A stretch of 64,000 bases of DNA from contig NZ_CP144164.1 of assembly GCF_037478005.1 (NCBI RefSeq), positions 1-64,000 of the forward strand. Direction: 5' to 3'. The notes under the pieces are model-generated. The model was not told the DNA's origin and searched no databases. It was given only the letters and a program-made list of their open reading frames with translations. Shown piece after piece: positions 39,062-48,400 of the stretch. The position numbers and the translations under genes were made by a program. This stretch comes from Alteromonas sp. M12. GTDB taxonomy: Bacteria > Pseudomonadota > Gammaproteobacteria > Enterobacterales > Alteromonadaceae. The first letter of the stretch is position 1, and each line of letters begins with the position of its first letter.

Positions 39062-39276
39062 TTAAGGTGGCCTCATTCTAAGCGCTGCCGCGCAAGAACT
39101 ATTAACAGGGAAACCTAACCCATCGGTGTGTTATGCAATACCTGACGATGTAATAAAACGCTAGGTGTTAACCGTCCCTGGTGCTTCGTCCAGCCTCGCA
39201 TCCATGCGAGTCGTTCAGTCGGCTAACGTTGCTGCGCAACTAAGAACAGCCTCCTTCACCCCCATGTGAGAGTAGC
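39062..39276 (+). repeat. Post-5S structured repeat, copy 1
   Basis: First and left-truncated copy of a unit repeated three times after the rrn operon. It contains stem A, CTCGCAT/ATGCGAG (39195-39201 with 39204-39210), and stem B, GTTGC/GCAAC (39228-39232 with 39236-39240), and ends in CCCCATGTGAGAG, which matches the 3' part of 5S rRNA. No open reading frame is supported. Confidence 0.85.
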
Positions 39277-39305
39277 ACATTGTCCCTTGCCGGAACGGGA
39301 CTCCC
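39263..39305 (+). repeat. Degenerate 5S rRNA 3' end
   Basis: CCCATGTGAGAGTAGCACAT is identical to part of the real 5S gene; ACTCCCATT follows, as after real 5S. The bases between differ (TGTCCC...GGGAC in place of CGCCAG), forming a small hairpin instead. The rest of 5S is missing, so this is a fragment and not a second gene. Confidence 0.8.
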
Positions 39306-39313
39306 ATTAGAAG

Positions 39314-39342
39314 AAAGGCTACCTATTTAGGTAGCCTTTTTT
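39314..39342 (+). terminator. Second rRNA-type terminator
   Basis: AAAGGCTACCT (39314-39324), loop ATTT, AGGTAGCCTTT (39329-39339) and a T-run. It follows the 5S fragment at the same relative place as the true rrn terminator, implying a duplicated and diverged 5S-terminator block. Confidence 0.85.
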
Positions 39343-39350
39343 ATGCCTGG

Positions 39351-39596
39351 GATTTACCTAACGAAGCACCTTTATGAGCATCGAGATAGGTAGCATTCCT
39401 TCTAAACGCTGCCGCGCAAGAACTATCCCGCAGAGAAACCATACCCAGCGAGTGTCATGCAATAGCTGACGATGTAATAAAACGCTTGGTGTTAACCGTC
39501 CCTGGTGCTTCGTCCAGCCTCGCATCCATGCGAGTCGTTCAGTCGGCTAACGTTGCTGCGCAACTAAGAACAGCCTCCTTCACCCCCATGTGAGAG
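39351..39596 (+). repeat. Post-5S structured repeat, copy 2
   Basis: Full copy of about 246 bases beginning GATTTACCTAACGAAGC and ending CCCCATGTGAGAG. Stem A (39519-39534) and stem B (39552-39564) are identical to those of copy 1. Most of its central 110 bases match copy 1 exactly. Confidence 0.87.
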
Positions 39597-39615
39597 AAAA
39601 TGCATGTACAACCCC

Positions 39616-39641
39616 GTAGCACGGGCTTCAGCCCGTGGAAT
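39616..39641 (+). repeat. REP-like palindrome, copy 1
   Basis: The core CACGGGCTTCAGCCCGTG is an 8-bp inverted repeat with a 2-base loop, flanked by GTAG and GAAT. The flanks recur at two other sites in the window. This form resembles REP elements mobilised by RAYT-type transposases elsewhere; no transposase is in the window. Confidence 0.75.
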
Positions 39642-39644
39642 GTT

Positions 39645-39890
39645 GATTTACCTAACGAAGCACCTTTATGAGCATCGAGATAGGTAGCATTCCTTCTAAG
39701 CGCTGCCGCGCAAGAAATATCCCGCAGAGAAACCTAACCCAGCGAGTGTCATGCAATAGCTGTTCATGTAATAGGCATCTAGGTGTCACACCTCCATGTG
39801 GCTACCTCCAGTGCAGCATCCATGCTGCCCGTTCCGTCGCTTAACGCTTCTGCGAAGCTAAAAACAACCGACTCCACCCCCATGTGAGAG
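39645..39890 (+). repeat. Post-5S structured repeat, copy 3 (diverged)
   Basis: Starts like copy 2 (GATTTACCTAACGAAGC) 294 bases further on and ends CCCCATGTGAGAG. The 3' half has diverged, but both stems are kept by paired changes: stem A is GCAGCAT/ATGCTGC (39813-39828) and stem B is GCTTC/GAAGC (39846-39858). That pattern points to selection or a mechanism acting on the fold. Confidence 0.87.
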
Positions 39891-39909
39891 CCAAAAGGTG
39901 CTCAACTCT

Positions 39910-39935
39910 GTAGCACGGGCTTCAGTCCGTGGAAT
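39910..39935 (+). repeat. REP-like palindrome, copy 2
   Basis: CACGGGCTTCAGTCCGTG with the same GTAG and GAAT flanks; one base change relative to copy 1 turns a pair into G-T. It follows repeat copy 3 at the same offset as REP copy 1 follows repeat copy 2. Confidence 0.75.
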
Positions 39936-39966
39936 ATCGCCCTCTTAAAGTCGTTTTAACAAAATA

Positions 39967-40002
39967 AATAAACCAAAATGTTACTTAACATTTTGGTTTA
40001 TT
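39967..40002. promoter_or_regulatory. 17-bp perfect inverted repeat before the LacI-type gene
   Basis: Arms 39967-39983 and 39986-40002 (outer AATAAACC/GGTTTATT, inner TGTTA/TAACA) are separated only by CT. It lies 64 bases before the regulator start. There is no T-run, so an operator or a transcript-end hairpin for the repeat region are both possible. Confidence 0.6.
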
Positions 40003-40066
40003 CAACATGATCAATTAGACTTATGCGACTCTACATATTGCCTCACCAACAAATGGTTCGGAATAA

Positions 40067-41095
40067 ATGTCTAAGGTTAAACTGCAAGATATCGCGATTA
40101 AAGCTGGCGTCTCCATGATGACTGTATCGAGAGTAATGAATAATGATCCTAAGGTGGGTGCAAAGACCCGTGAAAAAGTAAGTAGAATAGCTAATGAAAT
40201 GCAATATAAGCCGAATATAGCTGCTCGACATTTAGCAACCTCTAAATCTTATTTCATCGGCTTGGTGTGCGAATACGCCAGTTCGTCATATGTTAATAAA
40301 TTTCTAGTTGGTGGTTTACGTAAATGTCGTACATCTGGTTATCATGTTGTTTTAGACGAAACAGCCGGAGATCGCGAAAAAGCCTTAGACATAATAAAAA
40401 ACCTGATTGAAGTAACCAAAGTTGATGGGTTGATTTTGCTCCCGCCTATTAGCAATATGCCGGAGGTTGTAGATTTATTATCAAATGCAAATGTTGGTTT
40501 CGTTCGTATTGCTCCCGACATTAATTTGTCCGCTAGCCACTACATTTGTATGGATGACTATCAGGCGGCATTCGACGTAACTGAGCAACTTATTAAAAGC
40601 GGCCACACTAGGATCGCGCATATTATTGGTAGCCCCAACCAAGGTGTAAGTAGATTGCGCTACCAAGGATATTTAGACGCTTTACGTTCCAATCAAAAAA
40701 TGATGCCTCCTGAGTATATTGAACAAGGCGATTTCACTTACAAATCCGGCTTGGATGCGGCTAAACGATTACTGGAACTGCCGAACAAACCCGACGCGAT
40801 ATTTGCTGCAAATGATGAAATGGCAGCTGCTGTTGTCTCTGTTGCACACATGAAACATTTAGATGTACCGCAAGATGTTTCTATCGTAGGCTTTGATGAC
40901 ACCGAACTTGCCACCACAATTTGGCCCAATATTTCAACGGTTACCCAACCTATTAAAGAGATGGCCGAACTTGCTATTGATATCTTAACAACCTCGAAAG
41001 CTGACAAAACACTTAAAGCTTCTAACATGCGCCATGTACTGGACTACCGTCTGCAATTAAGAGATTCAAGTAAAAATATTGTTAAAATAACGTAA
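40067..41095 (+). CDS. LacI-family transcriptional regulator (xylan locus)
   Basis: Sugar-responsive DNA-binding repressor of 342 residues. The N-terminal helix-turn-helix LQDIAIKAGVSMMTVSRVMN (5-24) and hinge helix (about 48-58, AARHLAT region) are followed by a periplasmic-binding-protein-like effector domain (about 60-335, with FAANDEMAAAVV and VSIVGFDDTELA). It precedes the xylanase by 74 bases on the same strand. A perfect palindrome overlapping the xylanase promoter is its likely operator, so it probably represses the locus until a xylan-derived sugar binds. The effector is inferred. Confidence 0.93.
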   Translation: MSKVKLQDIAIKAGVSMMTVSRVMNNDPKVGAKTREKVSRIANEMQYKPNIAARHLATSKSYFIGLVCEYASSSYVNKFLVGGLRKCRTSGYHVVLDETAGDREKALDIIKNLIEVTKVDGLILLPPISNMPEVVDLLSNANVGFVRIAPDINLSASHYICMDDYQAAFDVTEQLIKSGHTRIAHIIGSPNQGVSRLRYQGYLDALRSNQKMMPPEYIEQGDFTYKSGLDAAKRLLELPNKPDAIFAANDEMAAAVVSVAHMKHLDVPQDVSIVGFDDTELATTIWPNISTVTQPIKEMAELAIDILTTSKADKTLKASNMRHVLDYRLQLRDSSKNIVKIT

Positions 41096-41103
41096 AACCG
41101 CAA

Positions 41104-41132
41104 TTGACAAACCGAATACAACAAAATATTGT
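41104..41132 (+). promoter_or_regulatory. Promoter of the xylan operon
   Basis: -35 TTGACA (41104-41109), 17-base spacer, -10 TATTGT (41127-41132). The operator palindrome overlaps the -10. Confidence 0.8.
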
Positions 41133-41143
41133 TAGCGCTAACA
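41130..41143. promoter_or_regulatory. LacI-type operator at the xylanase promoter
   Basis: TGTTAGCGCTAACA is a perfect 14-base palindrome with the central CG step usual for LacI-family operators. Bound repressor would cover the -10 box and start site. Confidence 0.85.
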
Positions 41144-41169
41144 TTTTGGTTGGGATTTTCGGTGAAATA

Positions 41170-42324
41170 ATGAAATTAACTATAACAACGGTGTTTTTAT
41201 GCTTAGTGTTTGGCTTTGTGTCTAGCTGCACACATAATAAATCGACTAGTACACAGGCCAGCAATACAACGGATATTTCACTTCAGAGCGCCTTCGCTCC
41301 GCATTTCAATATTGGTGTTGCAATCAATACGCAACAGGCAAACGGCAAGGATCGTCAGTCTGTCGTAATTATAAATAGACATTTCGACACCCTGACAGCT
41401 GAAAACGATATGAAATGGGAGAGCATTCAACCTAGCTCCAACAATTTCACTTTCGAAGCCGCAGACGCTCTTGTTAATTACGCAAAGTCGACCAACAAAA
41501 ACATTATTGGTCATACTCTAGTGTGGCACCAGCAGACTCCGGATTGGGTTTTCGAAGACGCAAACGGCAATCTTGCCAGTCGCGAGCTTTTACTGTCTCG
41601 AATGAAAACCCATATATTCGCTCTAGCAGGCAGATATAAAGACGATATCAAAGGCTGGGATGTGGTCAATGAAGCTTTTAACGAAGATGGTACTTTACGG
41701 GAGTCGAAGTGGTTACAAATTATAGGCGATGATTTTATAGAAAAAGCGTTTGAATACGCACATCAAGCCGCACCTAATGCCAAGCTCTATTATAACGATT
41801 ATAACCTATATAAAGCGGCAAAAATGGATAGCGTAATCGCTATGGCCAAGGGTCTTAAAGCCAAAGGTATTCGTATTGACGGTATCGGCGAACAAGGTCA
41901 TTACGGAGTAGAACCCCCACTTAAACAGTTGGAACTAAGTATTCAAAAAGTCGCTGCGGCGGGCTTAACCATGATGATTACTGAACTAGACATTTCCGTA
42001 CTTAAATTCCCAGATGAAAACAACATGGGAGCGGATATTTCTTTAAATTTTGTGCTTCAAGACGAATACAACCCGTATGCGAATGGCATTTCCCAATCAT
42101 CCTATCTTAAATTAGCTAAAGCATATAAAGATCTATTTAGATTGTTTTTAACCTATCGACAGGACATTGACAGAGTCACGTTTTGGGGTGTTTCTGATAA
42201 TGATACGTGGCGCAACAATTGGCCGATGAACGGCAGAACCGATTACCCACTGTTGTTTGATCGTGACTATCAAGCTAAAGCTTTCGTGCAAGACTTAGTG
42301 GCATTAGCCAGCGAATATCAATAG
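41170..42324 (+). CDS. GH10 endo-1,4-beta-xylanase, lipoprotein
   Basis: Cleaves internal beta-1,4 bonds of xylan. The ATG at 41170 gives 384 residues with a lipoprotein signal (MKLTITTVFLCLVFGFVSSC, acylated C20). No Asp follows the cysteine, so outer-membrane sorting is expected. A longer frame starting with TTG at 41104 is rejected because it would translate the promoter and operator. GH10 hallmarks are HTLVWHQQTPDWV, the acid/base E168 in VVNEA and the nucleophile E272 in ITELD, 104 residues apart as is usual. First structural gene of the operon. Confidence 0.96.
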   Translation: MKLTITTVFLCLVFGFVSSCTHNKSTSTQASNTTDISLQSAFAPHFNIGVAINTQQANGKDRQSVVIINRHFDTLTAENDMKWESIQPSSNNFTFEAADALVNYAKSTNKNIIGHTLVWHQQTPDWVFEDANGNLASRELLLSRMKTHIFALAGRYKDDIKGWDVVNEAFNEDGTLRESKWLQIIGDDFIEKAFEYAHQAAPNAKLYYNDYNLYKAAKMDSVIAMAKGLKAKGIRIDGIGEQGHYGVEPPLKQLELSIQKVAAAGLTMMITELDISVLKFPDENNMGADISLNFVLQDEYNPYANGISQSSYLKLAKAYKDLFRLFLTYRQDIDRVTFWGVSDNDTWRNNWPMNGRTDYPLLFDRDYQAKAFVQDLVALASEYQ

Positions 42325-42341
42325 TTCAGGGTAATTGCAGA

Positions 42342-43658
42342 ATGGTTAAGGTAAGCGTTACCGAAAAAATTGGCTATGGTCTTGGCGATGCGGCAAGCAA
42401 CATCGTATTCCAAGTTGTTATGGGCTTTTTACTGTATTTCTACACTGACGTATTTGGGATATCTGCAGCAGCAGTAGGCACTTTGTTTTTAGTGGTTAGA
42501 ATATTCGATGCGATTACCGATCCTGTTATGGGAGGAATTGCAGATAGAACCAATACAAAGTGGGGGAAATATCGGCCCTATTTGCTGTGGTTCGCTATAC
42601 CTTATGGATTACTGGCCGTTTTGGCTTTTACCACTCCAGATTTTAGTGCCACCGGTAAGCTTATCTACGCTTACATTACTTATACCTTATTGATGACCGC
42701 TTACACCGGGATTAATATCCCATACTCTGCGCTCGGCGGCGTTATGACTCCGTCTCCGACCGAACGCGCTTCGGTACAATCCTATCGATTTGCGCTAGCA
42801 ATGGCAGGTGGTGCAATTGTCACCGCGAGTATGTTGCCGCTAGTTGACTTTTTTGGTCAAGGGGATGAGCAACGGGGCTTTCAGATGGCAATGGCCACCT
42901 TGTCCGTTTTTGCCGTAATCTGTTTTGTCGGTTGCTTTTCACTGACCAAAGAACGAGTAGAAATCCCGAAATCGACTACACATAATATTCTCAAAGGCAT
43001 TTGGCTCGACTTTGCAAAAATGCTGCAAAATGATCAATGGCGAATCATCGCCCTTGTTAGCCTGCTATTGCTAATCAGCGTGGCGATGCGAGGCGCAACC
43101 ACTCCTTATTACGTGCAATATTATTTGCAACAAGAGAGCTTAATTACGTTATTTATGACCAGTGGTATGGTTGCTGGTATAGCGGGGGCTTTAAGCGCGA
43201 ATTGGCTGGTAAAAAGATTTTGCAAAGTAACACTTATGCGCATTTCTGCTCTGGGCATAGTCGTTGCCAATGGTGTGTTGTTCTTTGTGCCCCGGGATGC
43301 ATGGGAAATTGCACTAGTGTTCTCAATTTTAGCCAATTTTACGCACATGATATTTACCCCTTTACTATTTTCAGCCGTACCCGACACCGTTGATTATGGC
43401 GCTAAAAAGTTAGGTCAAAGTGCGATGGCAATGGCGTTTTCTGGCCACCTCCTGATGATCAAGCTAGGTATCGCGTTGGGCGGCGCGTTTACTGGCTGGA
43501 TTCTGGCAACCTCTGGCTACCAACCAAATATAGATCAAAGCGAATCAGCTTTGAACTGCATCCTGTTTTTGTATTCTGCAAGCTCTGTTATTGCCGGCCT
43601 TGTAGTATTTGCATGCATGAAATTTTACAAACTTACACGTGATTTTAAGGAAGCGTGA
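42342..43658 (+). CDS. GPH-family glycoside symporter (MFS)
   Basis: Inner-membrane importer of the glycoside-pentoside-hexuronide:cation family (MelB/XynP/YicJ type). The 438 residues hold about 12 hydrophobic segments; GYGLGDAASNIVFQ near 8-21 and DPVMGGIADRTNTKWGKYRP near 56-75 are the family signatures. It lies 17 bases after the xylanase and overlaps the next gene's upstream region, so xylo-oligosaccharides are the likely substrate. The sequence GGTAAGCGTTACC over its first codons (42350-42362) could be an auxiliary operator. Confidence 0.93.
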   Translation: MVKVSVTEKIGYGLGDAASNIVFQVVMGFLLYFYTDVFGISAAAVGTLFLVVRIFDAITDPVMGGIADRTNTKWGKYRPYLLWFAIPYGLLAVLAFTTPDFSATGKLIYAYITYTLLMTAYTGINIPYSALGGVMTPSPTERASVQSYRFALAMAGGAIVTASMLPLVDFFGQGDEQRGFQMAMATLSVFAVICFVGCFSLTKERVEIPKSTTHNILKGIWLDFAKMLQNDQWRIIALVSLLLLISVAMRGATTPYYVQYYLQQESLITLFMTSGMVAGIAGALSANWLVKRFCKVTLMRISALGIVVANGVLFFVPRDAWEIALVFSILANFTHMIFTPLLFSAVPDTVDYGAKKLGQSAMAMAFSGHLLMIKLGIALGGAFTGWILATSGYQPNIDQSESALNCILFLYSASSVIAGLVVFACMKFYKLTRDFKEA

Positions 43659-43660
43659 GA

Positions 43661-45304
43661 ATGACAACCTCTACTCAAACAATGATACAAAATCCAATAC
43701 TTCCAGGTTTCAATCCTGACCCGAGTATTGTTGCCGTTGGTGACGATTTTTACATCGCTACATCCACGTTCGAATGGTACCCAGGTGTGCAAATACATCA
43801 CTCAAAAGATTTAAAAAATTGGCGATTACTAAGTCGGCCATTAAATCGAGAGGCTTTGTTGGATTTGCGTGGCGAGCCGGATTCTTGCGGAGTTTGGGCC
43901 CCGTGTCTTAGTTATCATGATGGGCTGTTTTATCTAATTTATACAGACGTAAAACGATTCGATGGCAATTTCAAAGACGCACACAACTATTTGACTACTT
44001 GCGACACTATAGATGGCGAGTGGAGTGACCCTATTTACATGAACTCTAGCGGCTTCGATCCATCTTTATTTCATGATGATGATGGCAAAAAGTGGTTCGT
44101 AAATATGGTGTGGGATCATCGCCATCAAAAGAATAGATTTGGTGGTATTTTGCTTCAAGAATATTGCCCTGTTAAAAAGCAACTTGTTGGTGAAATCAAG
44201 AATATCTTTGCCGGCAGTAAACTCGCTTGTACCGAAGCCCCTCATTTGTATAAACGAAACGGTTACTATTATTTAATCACTGCCGAAGGTGGCACCTTTT
44301 ATACCCATGCGATGACGGTTGCTCGTTCTAGAAATATTGACGGTCCTTACGAGCTAGACCCTTATGGGTACTTGCTAACCGCTAAAGACAACCAACATTT
44401 AGGGCTGCAGCGGACAGGGCACGGCGATCTGTTTGAAACACCCAACGGTGAAACTTATCTTGTTCATTTGTGCGGTCGTCCATTATTAGGCGAACGACGC
44501 TGTCCACTTGGCCGTGAAACCGGTTTGCAAAAGACTTATTGGACTGAGGATGACTGGCTAAGAGTTGAAAATGCAGTCACAGATGGGCTACCCGAAATGC
44601 TAGTGCCAGCGCCGAATATGCCAGAACATCCATGGCCTGCCACTAAACATAAACATGATTTTGATACACCAGAGCTACCAATAGAATTTCAATGGTTACG
44701 TACACCGAATCCCGAGCGCTTGTTCAGTTTAAGTGCTCGACCAGGTTACATGCGTTTGATTGGCCGAGAATCAATCGGGTCGTTATACGAACATGCGTTA
44801 GTCGCCCGCAGACAACAGGCTTTTGCTTATTCAGCACAAACCGCTATGGAGTTTTCGCCAACTAATTTTCAGCAAACTGCTGGGCTTATCTGTTATTACA
44901 ACAGCAATAAATTTCACTATTGTTACGTATCCATCGACGATGAAGGTAATCGTTTTGTGGATGTGATGAGTTGTTTGGGTAACCAAGACTTAACCCTCAC
45001 ATTTGGCCTTCGCGAGGGGCATACAGACGGTTTCATCACGGATCCCCGCTTTTTATTGCCAAACCAAGGGCCTGTATATTTAAGAGCAGATGTTGACCAT
45101 CACTTACTCACCTTCTCTTTTTCAGTGGACGAAAAACACTGGACAAAACTGCCTATTAACCTTGACTACACCATTATTTCTGATGAAGCAGGTGGAGGCG
45201 ATGGCTGTCATTTTACCGGGGGTTTTGTCGGTATGGCTTGCCAAGATGTGTCAGGACAGCAATGCAAAGCTGATTTTGACTATTTTGAATACATTGAATG
45301 CTAG
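43661..45304 (+). CDS. GH43 beta-xylosidase
   Basis: Releases xylose or arabinose from xylo-oligosaccharides. From the ATG at 43661 it has 547 residues; a GTG two codons earlier is too near the AAGGA ribosome site. The five-bladed propeller domain (about 8-310) shows the catalytic base D20 in NPDPS, the pKa-tuning D133 in GFDPS and the acid E192 in TEAPHLY. The C-terminal 200 residues form the beta-sandwich (GH43_C2 type) seen in bifunctional xylosidases. No signal peptide is seen, so it acts in the cytoplasm on sugars imported by the symporter. Confidence 0.95.
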   Translation: MTTSTQTMIQNPILPGFNPDPSIVAVGDDFYIATSTFEWYPGVQIHHSKDLKNWRLLSRPLNREALLDLRGEPDSCGVWAPCLSYHDGLFYLIYTDVKRFDGNFKDAHNYLTTCDTIDGEWSDPIYMNSSGFDPSLFHDDDGKKWFVNMVWDHRHQKNRFGGILLQEYCPVKKQLVGEIKNIFAGSKLACTEAPHLYKRNGYYYLITAEGGTFYTHAMTVARSRNIDGPYELDPYGYLLTAKDNQHLGLQRTGHGDLFETPNGETYLVHLCGRPLLGERRCPLGRETGLQKTYWTEDDWLRVENAVTDGLPEMLVPAPNMPEHPWPATKHKHDFDTPELPIEFQWLRTPNPERLFSLSARPGYMRLIGRESIGSLYEHALVARRQQAFAYSAQTAMEFSPTNFQQTAGLICYYNSNKFHYCYVSIDDEGNRFVDVMSCLGNQDLTLTFGLREGHTDGFITDPRFLLPNQGPVYLRADVDHHLLTFSFSVDEKHWTKLPINLDYTIISDEAGGGDGCHFTGGFVGMACQDVSGQQCKADFDYFEYIEC

Positions 45305-45354
45305 ACAGAGTGAGTGTTTTTAGACCTTTTATACGGCGGCATTTATTGGGCTGC

Positions 45355-45371
45355 TGGTAAGCGCATTGCCA
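45355..45371. promoter_or_regulatory. Possible operator before the TonB receptor
   Basis: TGGTAAGCGCATTGCCA has symmetric ends (TGG-AA / TT-CCA) and an AGCGC centre like the operator at 41130, 56 bases before the receptor start. Imperfect, so the link to the LacI-type regulator is tentative. Confidence 0.3.
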
Positions 45372-45426
45372 AATAAACACAATAAAAATAAAACCATAAA
45401 TAATCATACGAACTTGGAGCTTAACC

Positions 45427-48400
45427 GTGCAACATAATAACGAATTAGCCGAACTAAAACGTAAGAGTATACCTAGATTTAATAAATCCATGATTGCACT
45501 AGCAATAATGGGTTTTAGCAGCCAAAGCTTGGCACAAGAAGCTGGGGCAATCACCGCAGTTGAAGGCGATGATGTTGAAGTAATCAACGTCAGAGGTGTG
45601 AGATCAAGCGTCATTCAGGCGCAAGAATTAAAACGTGAAGCCGATACTTTTGTCGACGCAATAACCGCGTCGGATATTGGTGCGCTTCCTGACCGAAGCG
45701 TACTTGAGGCGATGCAACGTATTCCGGGCATTTCAATTGAACGTTTTGCCGCCGCCAATGATCCTGATCACTTTGGTGTGGAAGGCAGTGGCGCGGTCAT
45801 CCGCGGCATGTCTGCAACCCGAAGTGAATTTAACGGGCGGGACTCATTTACTGCAAACTCGGGCCGTGGTCTTAGTTTCCAAGATGTCCCACCAGAATTA
45901 ATGGGGTCGGTACAAGTCTATAAAAATCAGAGTGCTGATCTTATCGAAGGGGGGATTGGTGGTACTGTTAGTTTACATACTCGCCTGCCTTTTGATTCTG
46001 AAGAGCGTATTTTTGCGGTTTCAGCAGATCTCACATACAGCGACCTGATAGAAGAAACAACGCCTAGTGCTTCTGCGATGTTTAGCGACAGTTGGAATAC
46101 CGACGCTGGTAAGTTCGGTTTTCTAGTTAACGTCGCTAAGTCAGAGTTAGATAGCCTGTCTCATAGTATGCAGTCAGAAGTGTTTTTAACCCGCGATGAT
46201 TTAGTCGATGGACAAACTGTCCTTGCTCCTAACGGCGGCAATTTTGGGAAAAACAATATAAATCGCGAACGACAAGGGCTTGCACTCGCCGCTCAATGGG
46301 AAAGTCCTGACCGACGTACCTTAGTGACAGGCCAGTTTATGCGTTCAGACGCGACCTTGGCTTGGACAGAAAATACGTTTAGCTATCAGACTGATCAAAA
46401 TAATGGCGACGAAGCTGATGGCCTAAGACGTGACACTTATCCTCTTGACGGCACGCCGGCTTATGAATTTGATGATAGCGGCACTTTCATTAATGGCACA
46501 ATTACTGATCAACGTGATGGTGGTTGGCGTTCAAATGGTAGTGACCAACAGCGAGTCCCTATTGCCGCTGATTGGGGAAATCCGTCTGTACCGCAATTTG
46601 GTAATACTTATCAATCGACCACCCGCTCTAAAGAGCAACGGACGGTTGTTGATGATTATGCTTTTAATGTTAAATTTAGACCGAATGATACTTGGTCCCA
46701 CGAGTTTGACATTCAGTATATCGATGCAACAACTAAAGACGATGATGTGACTTTATATTTAGGTACTCAAGCCAACTTGAGTTTGAACTTAAAAGGTGAT
46801 GTTCCTCAAATCGAACTTTTAGAGCCTTGGAATGGTAACGCTGGTGGTAACGGACAAGAGAGTAATCCGGCCTTTTTCCAAACCAAATCTTCGTATTATT
46901 GGCGTTCTGCAATGGATCATTACGAACGCAGTGAAGGGGATTCGGTGGCGTTTCGCTATGATACTAAGTATACCTTCGATAGCGGTTTTTTCTCTTCGAT
47001 AAAAGCCGGTGTGCGATACTCTGAACGGGAACAAACAGTGCGCTTTTCTGCATATAACTGGCAAACACTTGGTGCACTATTTAGTAATGACGTCGATGGT
47101 GATGGCTATGCCGCTGCATGGCTGGATTTACCGGCAAACGAAAGCTTGATTAACGAAGTTCAACAAGTGAGCTGGGATGATCATCATCGTGGCAACAATG
47201 TAATAGTACCTGGCGGCACAACTCTGCATCCTTCGATTGCATTAGTACAAGACTACGCTAATTGGGGAAGTCGACTTTCTGGAGTAGCTTCTGACTGGGA
47301 ACCCTTGTCTGAGAGACAAATACAAAACGGTGTTGATGCCAATGGCAACCCCACTTACGAACAATTAGACGGCCCCTTTAGACCAGCTGAAACTAATACT
47401 TTTGTGGAAACAAATACCGCCGCCTATGTACGATTTGATTTTGAATCTGATGCATACAAGTTCCCATTTAATGGTAACTTTGGCGTTCGCTACGTTAAAG
47501 TCAAGCGGGAAACAGATGGCGCTGTTACCTTTCCTAACCTAATTCCTAATGATCCAGCGGATACTTCTGACCGCTTAAACTTTTTACCCGCGGATGACAG
47601 TGCCTTTGGTAACTATGGTACCGCGGTACTTAACGATGTTTACAAGGATGATTTCATTCTGCCTAGCTTTAATATAAAAGTAGAATTGGACGACGATTTA
47701 ATTGCTCGCTTTGCGGTATCTAAAGCGATTGCTTACCCAGACACTGGCAACTTAAAAAACTACGTTAATATTCAAGATGGCATCTTTATCACCGACCGAA
47801 CTGAACCATCAGAACCTGGTGGTGAAGCCATCATAAACAGCTCAGATGTAGTTACTTGGGAAGGGAGTTCAGGAAATCCGTATTTAGCGCCAATGGAGTC
47901 GATTCAGTATGACTTCTCTTTGGAGTGGTATTTCAGCCCCTCAAACTCACTAACCACAACGGTATTCTACAAAGATTTGAGTAACTTCTTTGTGACAGGT
48001 GCTGTAGATGAGCAGTATACCAATAATGGTGTGACGAATACCGTGCGGGTACAAAAACCGCTTAATACCGACGAAGGTACTATGCAAGGTATTGAGTTTG
48101 CTTATTCACAGTTTTTCGATTTCTTGCCAGAACCTTTTGATGGCTTAGGTATACAGGCAAACTACACTTATATTGAAGCTGAAGGTGTGCCCAATAGTAA
48201 TACTTTTGAAACAGAACCTGACGGCCAACCGAAGGATGGACCAGCGGAAGCGGCATTTGAATCATTGCCGTTAGAGGGACAGTCTAAACACACTGCTAAT
48301 TTAGTGCTGACTTATGAAAAGAATGATGTGTCAGCGCGCATGGCCTATAACTGGCGGTCTGCATATTTGTTAACCGCTAGGGACGTTATCGCGCCTTATA

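Noticed and set aside
39263..39305. A second 5S rRNA gene
   Set aside because: Only the 3' part is present and its last pairing segment is changed, so it cannot form a 5S RNA.
41104..41169. Upstream extension of the xylanase from a TTG codon
   Set aside because: That stretch is the promoter and operator; the downstream ATG gives a proper lipoprotein signal.
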